A stretch of DNA of 20,429 nucleotides. It comes from JANXVV01 sp038230975. GTDB taxonomy: Bacteria > Planctomycetota > Phycisphaerae > Tepidisphaerales > Tepidisphaeraceae. The position numbers and the translations under genes were made by a program. Each line of letters opens with the position of its first letter. Position 1 is the first letter of the stretch. The notes under the pieces were generated by a model, which worked only from the letters and a program-made list of their open reading frames with translations, searched no databases and was not told the DNA's origin. Positions 16,053-20,429 of the stretch are shown one piece after another. The stretch is taken from the NCBI GenBank assembly GCA_038230975.1, contig JBBRMF010000072.1, forward strand, positions 1 to 20,429. Reading direction: 5' to 3'.

Positions 16053-17141
16053 ATGACGCTCTACGACCGCAAATATCAGCTTGGCTCGCCGGAGTTATCC
16101 TTGCGGAGCAAGTTAAATGCGCGCGGCCTGGTCGCGTTTGAAGACATTGCCAAGCCCGAGATTGAGGCGACCGGGGATAGGCTGACGTCGGTGGCGATTG
16201 TGGGTGAGATGCATGCGATTGGGCCGGATGGGTTTATCATTCGTGGCGTCGAAGTCCTCCCTGAATTCCATGATGCCCGTGGGTTCAAATGGCTTCCGCT
16301 GCCGATCCGATGGCGGTTGACGCGGCCTCTGGCGAAATTCGGCTGCCGAATCGTTGCCACTGTCCAGCGATGGCTTTCAGGCTTCAGGCCAGCAGAATGG
16401 TTTGACGCGTGCCATCAGCTGGCAATGCGCCAACTGGCATCGGTTGCGTTCCTGATCTTCTCGGCAGCATGGATTGGCGGTTGCGGAACATCGAGTCCGC
16501 CGCACGCTGCACCGTTTCGCCCGATCCACCCAACGACCTTGCAATCGCAACCGGCATCGAAGCAAGCCTTTCCCACAGCGACCGAGGAGTCCGAAATGAA
16601 AAAACCATTCATGATTGGAGAAGCGCGGCTTCCAGATGGCTTTCCTCCACCTGGGCCGGTGGATGAAGTCATCATCAAGCAATACCCAAAATGTCGGGCC
16701 GCAGTCGTTCAGGCGACGGCGGTCGAGGGCGGGGAGAACAAAATGTTCGGGTCACTTTTCAAACACATAAAATCCAACCAGATCGCCATGAGTACACCGG
16801 TGGATCTGACCTGGTCCGATCCCGATGATTCTGACCATGCCCCCCGCGAAACAGCGATGGCGTTTATCTACGGCGATCCCACGATCGGAAAACCTGGCCC
16901 TGATGGCTTGGTGCAGGTTGTAGATTTACCTGCTCGGACGATGCTGTCCTTCGGAGTCCGCGGCAGCTATTCCCAAAAAAACTTTGTCGCCGGTATAAAG
17001 CAACTCAAAAGTTGGCTTGCCATGCACGCAAACGAATACCGCGTCGCCGGCCCGCCGCGATATCTCGGCTACAACAGCCCGTTTGTTCCATGGTTCATGA
17101 AGTTCGGCGAGGTACAGTTGCCTATCTTCGCCGTTCGATAG
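16053..17141 (+). CDS. DUF393 (DCC-family, cysteine-less) domain fused to SOUL haem-binding lipoprotein domain
   Basis: From ATG 16053 the frame encodes 362 residues (a GTG at 16023 is possible). Residues 1-115 match the DCC/DUF393 thiol-disulfide oxidoreductase family in order: MTLYDRK, RGLVAFEDIAKPEI, MHAIGPDGFIIRGVEVL, then LPIRWRLTRPLAKFG. The defining DxxCxxC is changed to DRKYQLG, so redox chemistry is unlikely. Residues 125-144 are a lipoprotein signal (MRQLASVAFLIFSAAWIGGC; lipobox IGGC, C144), beginning with a methionine that could be an internal start (16425). After a proline/threonine-rich linker, about 200-362 is a SOUL/haem-binding domain (VIIKQYPKCRAAVVQATAVE, SNQIAMSTPVDLTW, FMKFGEVQLPIFAVR). 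Either this is one inner-membrane protein with a cytoplasmic DUF393 head, or two overlapping-in-frame products. No ribosome site precedes the internal ATG. Confidence 0.72.
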   Translation: MTLYDRKYQLGSPELSLRSKLNARGLVAFEDIAKPEIEATGDRLTSVAIVGEMHAIGPDGFIIRGVEVLPEFHDARGFKWLPLPIRWRLTRPLAKFGCRIVATVQRWLSGFRPAEWFDACHQLAMRQLASVAFLIFSAAWIGGCGTSSPPHAAPFRPIHPTTLQSQPASKQAFPTATEESEMKKPFMIGEARLPDGFPPPGPVDEVIIKQYPKCRAAVVQATAVEGGENKMFGSLFKHIKSNQIAMSTPVDLTWSDPDDSDHAPRETAMAFIYGDPTIGKPGPDGLVQVVDLPARTMLSFGVRGSYSQKNFVAGIKQLKSWLAMHANEYRVAGPPRYLGYNSPFVPWFMKFGEVQLPIFAVR

Positions 17142-17786
17142 GTTTGAGTGTGCTTGATCTCATCGAGCGAGAAAGCTTCCCCATCCCGAGCGCTACCTAA
17201 CACACGCCGTGCATGCGGAATTCATTGCAAGCGGGTGAAGTGTTACCAAATTGAGGAGGGCGGTAAACATCCGGCCACCGGACAAGGTCCGCGGTGGTAT
17301 TCCTGTCCGAAATGGATCTAATACACTGCTTGCCACCGTTGAGCGGACGTGATTCCACCGCGCTCCAGTAGGGGTGGGCTTGCCGTTCTTCTTCCGTGCA
17401 TGGCTGCGTAAAAACATCCTGCGCGGTGTGTACCAAATCCACCGCCAGCGATTCAAGAGCAGGGAGGCCTGCACTACACACGCTTTCGGCAGGCCAACCA
17501 TGCTGGACGCACGCCATCACCGAAAATCTTCGGCGGGAAAAATATTTGCCGCAAAACTGTTAAGGATGGGCTAGAGTCCGATGGTCAGCGGGGCCTGCTG
17601 CAGGCCAGTCGCTAAACAGCGGGTCGCCGAGTAGTCGTCGATCGGGCAGGGTGAGCCATCCTCATCGCAGCAATTGGCGAGACCAGAATGCGCGGTGTCC
17701 CAGCCGATGAGATTCGGTCTACGGTATTGTCCGAACTAAGTTGCTCTGAATTTACGAGCATACTCGGCCCTCTTGGCCAGGAACGA
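17142..17786. other. Poorly coding 645-nt stretch between converging genes
   Basis: Between the SOUL-domain gene and the 3' end of serS I see no recognisable gene. There is a bulged hairpin at 17275-17297 (CCACCGGAC against GTC/CGGTGG), a short perfect hairpin at 17592-17606 (GGCCTG, loop CTG, CAGGCC), and a GGCC dyad at about 17767-17778 that could help end the serS transcript. No T-runs accompany them. Only one weak reading frame (17197-17517, minus) is worth listing. Confidence 0.5.
17197..17517 (-). CDS. Hypothetical protein, doubtful
   Basis: An open frame of about 106 residues from ATG 17517. The middle (LPALESLAVDLVHTAQDVFT, EEERQAHPYWSAVESRPL) is fairly protein-like and the product has seven cysteines, but there is no known domain, no signal peptide and no ribosome site. 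Overlapping frames on both strands are also open, as expected in GC-rich DNA. It is kept because it is the only plausible gene in a 645-nt gap. It may be a remnant. Confidence 0.25.
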   Translation of the reverse strand: MACVQHGWPAESVCSAGLPALESLAVDLVHTAQDVFTQPCTEEERQAHPYWSAVESRPLNGGKQCIRSISDRNTTADLVRWPDVYRPPQFGNTSPACNEFRMHGVC

Positions 17787-19106
17787 TCACCGGTTCCCGA
17801 TGATGTCCCTTCCCCCCATGTACTGTCGAAGCGCCTGTGGAATGGTGACCGTTCCATCGGCATTCTGGTGCAGTTCCAGAATCGGAATCAATACACGCGG
17901 GCTGGCAATGACGGTGTTATTCAGCGTATGACAGATGCGCACTTTCCCATCTTCATCCCGATACCGCAGATTCAGTCGTCGTGCCTGAAAATCATAAAAC
18001 CGGGAAGCGGAATGGGTTTCACCGTAGCTCTTGCGCGACGGCATCCATGTTTCGATGTCGTACTTTGCGACCTGGCCTTGACCGAGATCGCCGGTACAGA
18101 CTTTCACCACCCGATACGGTAGATCGAGCTTCTGCAGAATGGCTTCCGCATTCTGCAAAATCGTCTCATGCCAGCGCTTGGATTCCTCGATGTCGTTCTT
18201 ACAGATGATCACTTGCTCGACTTTGTCGAACTGATGGATTCGGTACAAACCCGCGGTGTCTTTTCCGTACGTACCGGCTTCGCGTCGAAAGCATGGGCTC
18301 ATACCCACGTATTTTCGTGGAAGTGATTTACCTTCAAGCGTTTCATCCATGTGATACGCAGTGAGCGACACCTCGGCAGTGCCGACGAGATATTTCGCCG
18401 GTTCCTCATTGCTCAGCACGTAGCTTTGCTCACGGCCCAGAGGGAAATAGCCGGTGCCGACCATCGCCGGTTCGCGGACCATGACCGGGACGGTCATCGG
18501 AACAAATCCCTGCTCAATCATCATGTCTTGCGCCAATCGCAAGACAGCTTGATGGAGCAACGCTCCGTCTCCGATCAAAAAGTAGCTGCGCGAACCCGCG
18601 AGTTTCACGCCGCGATCAACATCGATCAGATTCAATTCTGAACCGAGCGTCATGTGATCTTTTGGAGTGAATTCAAATTGCCTAATGGTGCCCCATTTTT
18701 TGATCTCGGCATTCTCCGAATCATCTTTCCCGACGGGAACATCGTCGTCCGCAGGTTGAGCACATCGCAGCAAAAGCTCCAGAATTCGCGGTTCGAGCTC
18801 GGCGACCTGAGAATCCAGCGCGTGTTCCTGAGCCTTCAATTCCGTGGGGCGAGCGCGGAGTTGTTTCATCTCCTCTTGAAGCGCCGACTGCTCGTCCAAG
18901 GTTGCCGATTTTAAACGACCTGCGAGCTGCGCAATCTGCTTACCGTTCGAGTTTTTCTCTGCCGTCAGACTTTGACGTGCGTTATCCAGCGCGCGACGTT
19001 TGGCATCCAGATCGAGAAGTAAATCAATGTCTACATCAATCCGTTTGAGCTTGGCAGCGCGACGATACACATCCGGGTTTTCCCGCAAATCTTTCAGGTC
19101 GATCAT
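17787..19106 (-). CDS. serS: Seryl-tRNA synthetase
   Basis: A 439-residue class II synthetase of normal length. The N-terminal tRNA-binding coiled coil spans about 30-110 (LDAKRRALDNARQSLTAEKN ... LRARPTELKAQEHALDSQVA). The catalytic core shows GTAEVSLTAYH (242-251), motif 2 FRREAGTYGKDTAGLYRIHQ (273-292), GDLGQGQVAKYDIETWMPSR (339-358) and ETHSASRFYDFQARRLNLRY (363-382). Motif 3 is HTLNNTVIASPRVLIPILEL (393-412), keeping the ATP-binding arginine (R404) but differing from the common HTLNGSGLAVGRTL form. It charges tRNA-Ser and the selenocysteine tRNA where present. No Shine-Dalgarno sequence is obvious before the ATG. A 7-bp hairpin (19128-19149) lies in its leader. Confidence 0.97.
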   Translation of the reverse strand: MIDLKDLRENPDVYRRAAKLKRIDVDIDLLLDLDAKRRALDNARQSLTAEKNSNGKQIAQLAGRLKSATLDEQSALQEEMKQLRARPTELKAQEHALDSQVAELEPRILELLLRCAQPADDDVPVGKDDSENAEIKKWGTIRQFEFTPKDHMTLGSELNLIDVDRGVKLAGSRSYFLIGDGALLHQAVLRLAQDMMIEQGFVPMTVPVMVREPAMVGTGYFPLGREQSYVLSNEEPAKYLVGTAEVSLTAYHMDETLEGKSLPRKYVGMSPCFRREAGTYGKDTAGLYRIHQFDKVEQVIICKNDIEESKRWHETILQNAEAILQKLDLPYRVVKVCTGDLGQGQVAKYDIETWMPSRKSYGETHSASRFYDFQARRLNLRYRDEDGKVRICHTLNNTVIASPRVLIPILELHQNADGTVTIPQALRQYMGGRDIIGNR

Positions 19107-19127
19107 GCGAATGGTTTTAACCGAAGT

Positions 19128-19149
19128 CTTCCCCGGCGCGTAGGGGAAG
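19128..19149. promoter_or_regulatory. Hairpin in the serS leader
   Basis: CTTCCCC (19128-19134) pairs with GGGGAAG (19143-19149) across an 8-nt loop, 22 nt upstream of the serS start on the minus strand. There is no T-run and no T-box core sequence that I can see. It may influence serS translation or be incidental. Confidence 0.35.
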
Positions 19150-19161
19150 CGCTAACGTCGT

Positions 19162-19231
19162 GAAACCACAGATGGACATCGCTTATTGCCTGAATGCCTA
19201 TCCGCGTTTATCCGTATTGATCTGTGGCTTC
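19162..19231. repeat. Degenerate inverted-repeat element with 10-nt internal periodicity
   Basis: The ends GAAACCACAGAT (19162-19173) and ATCTGTGGCTTC (19220-19231) are inverted complements with one mismatch in 12. Inside the right half three consecutive 10-mers share a pattern: TATCCGCGTT, TATCCGTATT, GATCTGTGGC. It resembles the dispersed CCACAGAT.../ACACGGATAAACACGGAT-type intergenic repeats seen in several bacterial phyla, planctomycetes included (from memory, not a search). It lies in the divergent serS / small-gene region. Confidence 0.6.
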
Positions 19232-19360
19232 AACTTATCGGACTGTCGCGAAAACATGGGGAAACTTGGAGGGTTGTAGTGGCGTGCGTACCGTACGTCG
19301 GAAGCGTTCGGCGGCGTGCCGGGCGCGAGTCATGCCACCCTTCATGGAAGGAGATACCTG

Positions 19361-19507
19361 ATGGCCAGCAAGACTGTTCGCAGAAGTGTTCGGGTTCGTC
19401 GGAGCCCCATTCCGCCCCGTGGTGGAATCTCCAGCGGGTTCCTCGGCCTGCTCGCCAAACTGGCGGGTGCCAGCGACCGGCTGGACAAGGCGAGGCGTCG
19501 CAGATAA
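19361..19507 (+). CDS. 48-residue arginine-rich small protein
   Basis: A short gene with a strong ribosome site (GGAAGGAGA, 19346-19354) 6 nt before ATG 19361 and a textbook terminator 64 nt after its stop. The product begins MASKTVRRSVRVRRSPIPPR and ends in LDKARRRR: basic clusters at both ends around a central GGISSGFLGLLAKLAGAS that could form an amphipathic helix. I do not recognise a family. The charge pattern suggests RNA, ribosome or membrane binding, and its neighbours are serS and rpsG. The complete transcription unit argues that it is real despite its size. A longer in-frame start (GTG about 19316) lacks a comparable ribosome site. Confidence 0.7.
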   Translation: MASKTVRRSVRVRRSPIPPRGGISSGFLGLLAKLAGASDRLDKARRRR

Positions 19508-19570
19508 GCCGCGATACCCGCACGGTCAGTAAATCCCGATAGGGGTGCTGTCAACACTCCTGTAAGCAAG

Positions 19571-19597
19571 GGGCGATCCTCTCGGTCGCCCTTTTTT
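19571..19597 (+). terminator. Intrinsic terminator of the small basic-protein gene
   Basis: The stem GGGCGA (19571-19576) / TCGCCC (19586-19591) with a 9-nt loop is followed directly by six T residues on the plus strand. It is the only classic intrinsic terminator on the plus strand that I saw in the window. Confidence 0.88.
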
Positions 19598-19673
19598 CAT
19601 GCGCCGCATTTACCGAAAAGTAGAAACCGATGCTCGCCCTGCGGCCTCCGTTTTCGGTTTGGTATCTATGAGA

Positions 19674-19702
19674 AAGGGCAGGTCTCCAAAAAACCTGCCC
19701 TT
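19674..19702 (-). terminator. Terminator hairpin of the rpsL-rpsG transcript
   Basis: AAGGGCAGGT (19674-19683) pairs perfectly with ACCTGCCCTT (19693-19702) around a 9-nt loop, 27 nt beyond the rpsG stop on the minus strand. On the minus strand the stem is followed by TTTCT, so it is a fair intrinsic terminator for the ribosomal operon. Confidence 0.75.
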
Positions 19703-19729
19703 ACATGCTCATTAAAATAGAACTTGAAA

Positions 19730-20206
19730 TTACCAGGCGAAATGGGCGAAGGCCTTATTCGCGTCCGCCATGCGGTGGGTTTGCTCGCGCGTGTTCATCG
19801 CCTTGCCTTCCTTCTTGTAGGCAGCGCCGAGTTCATCGGCCAGACGATCCGACATCGGACGACCGCCGCCTTCACGGCAGGCAGTGATCAACCAGCGAAA
19901 CGCCAAGCTTTGCTGACGGCGCTTATTGACCTGCATGGGAACCTGATAGTTCGCGCCACCCACACGGCGACTACGCACTTCCACGTACGGCTTCACGTTA
20001 TTGATCGCGGTCTCGAAAATTTCGAGCGGTGGGACATCGGCGATCTTCTTGCTGATCTTTTCGAGTGCATCGTAAACGATTTTCTGGGCGACAGACTTCT
20101 TGCCGTCCCACATGATGCAGTTGATGAACTTGCTGAGAAGCTTGCTGTTGAAGCGGGGATCCGGCTTCAACATGTCTTCGGACGCGGTGAATTTCTTAAA
20201 GGCCAT
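19730..20206 (-). CDS. rpsG: 30S ribosomal protein S7
   Basis: A 158-residue S7 (bacterial S7 is usually about 156). Family blocks are PDPRFNSKLLSKFINCIMWD, GKKSVAQKIVYDALEKI, AINNVKPYVEVRSRRVGGAN, YQVPMQVNKRRQQSLAFRWL and REQTHRMADANKAFAHFAW. It binds the 3' major domain of 16S rRNA and nucleates head assembly of the small subunit. It follows rpsL on the same strand across 144 nt, the usual str-operon order. A strong hairpin ends the unit right after it, and fusA and tuf do not follow. Confidence 0.98.
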   Translation of the reverse strand: MAFKKFTASEDMLKPDPRFNSKLLSKFINCIMWDGKKSVAQKIVYDALEKISKKIADVPPLEIFETAINNVKPYVEVRSRRVGGANYQVPMQVNKRRQQSLAFRWLITACREGGGRPMSDRLADELGAAYKKEGKAMNTREQTHRMADANKAFAHFAW

Positions 20207-20350
20207 GGTCTAACTTTCCGTTTCTGTTTCTCCCCGGCATTTGAGCGACAGGCCCAAAGACGGGAATACTCCGGATGAATGAATTTGTATGCCTGCCGGG
20301 AAAATCCCGGCGACGAAGCCGCTCGGCTCCATTGCCATCGTAGATTCGAC

Positions 20351-20429
20351 TTACTTGCCCTTCTTAGCGCCGTACTTGCTGCGGGATCGCTTGCGACCAT
20401 CAACGCCCAAGGCATCGAGCGTACCGCGA
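20351..20429 (-). CDS. rpsL: 30S ribosomal protein S12, C-terminal end (partial)
   Basis: Only the last 25 complete codons are inside the window; the gene continues beyond its right edge. The encoded end is RGTLDALGVDGRKRSRSKYG followed by AKKGK and a TAA (20351-20353), the typical S12 C-terminus (RG.LD..GV..RK..RSKYG.KK). S12 lies in the decoding centre. It is the first gene of the str operon, followed by rpsG. Confidence 0.92.
   Translation of the reverse strand, partial: RGTLDALGVDGRKRSRSKYGAKKGK

Noticed and set aside
19107..19160. A T-box riboswitch in the serS leader.
   Set aside because: The leader is short, has one small hairpin and shows no T-box core or specifier loop.

Overview
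The window reads as chromosomal DNA of a bacterium, most likely a planctomycete (Planctomycetota; the rank below phylum cannot be judged here). The reasons are a prepilin-like protein with a C-terminal H...GDG signature of the kind abundant in that phylum, an ECF sigma factor paired with a small unrecognised protein, a SerRS with an unusual motif 3, and G/C-rich palindromic intergenic elements. The phylum call is an inference from gene style, not from a marker tree.

Layout. At 213-2653 lies a two-gene sugar-acid module: a 2-keto-3-deoxy-D-arabinonate dehydratase-like FAH-family enzyme and a 2-oxoglutarate semialdehyde dehydrogenase, which together would take a 2-keto-3-deoxypentonate to 2-oxoglutarate. 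On the minus strand at 2730-3902 are an ECF sigma factor and a small downstream partner gene. At 4018-6160 are rlmN (23S rRNA/tRNA methyltransferase) and a prepilin-like protein. At about 6170-7410 is a decayed accessory patch: a broken IS630-type transposase and the displaced C-terminal tip of an RHS-repeat protein.

At 7593-13129 lies the most interesting block, an inorganic-carbon cassette. It holds a winged-helix regulator, a consensus-like promoter with two similar palindromic operator candidates, dabB and dabA (the two-subunit DAB bicarbonate/CO2 accumulation complex, with 8-nt overlapping genes), and then a phosphoenolpyruvate carboxylase gene. That ppc gene has lost roughly 500 codons from its middle and changed frame at the scar, but keeps its true N-terminal part and C-terminal tail. 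The intact version would have paired bicarbonate uptake with bicarbonate fixation into oxaloacetate.

At 13331-15954, ilvD (dihydroxy-acid dehydratase) is followed, with an ATGA stop/start overlap, by cysD without cysN. At 16053-17141 is one open frame that joins a DUF393 (DCC-family) domain lacking its cysteine pair to a lipoprotein-type SOUL haem-binding domain. At 17142-17786 is a poorly coding stretch. On the minus strand follow serS, then rpsG and the 3' end of rpsL (a str operon that ends at a strong hairpin rather than continuing into fusA). Between serS and rpsG sit a plus-strand 48-residue arginine-rich protein gene with a strong Shine-Dalgarno sequence and its own terminator, and a degenerate 10-nt-periodic inverted-repeat element.

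No CRISPR array, tRNA or rRNA gene was recognised.
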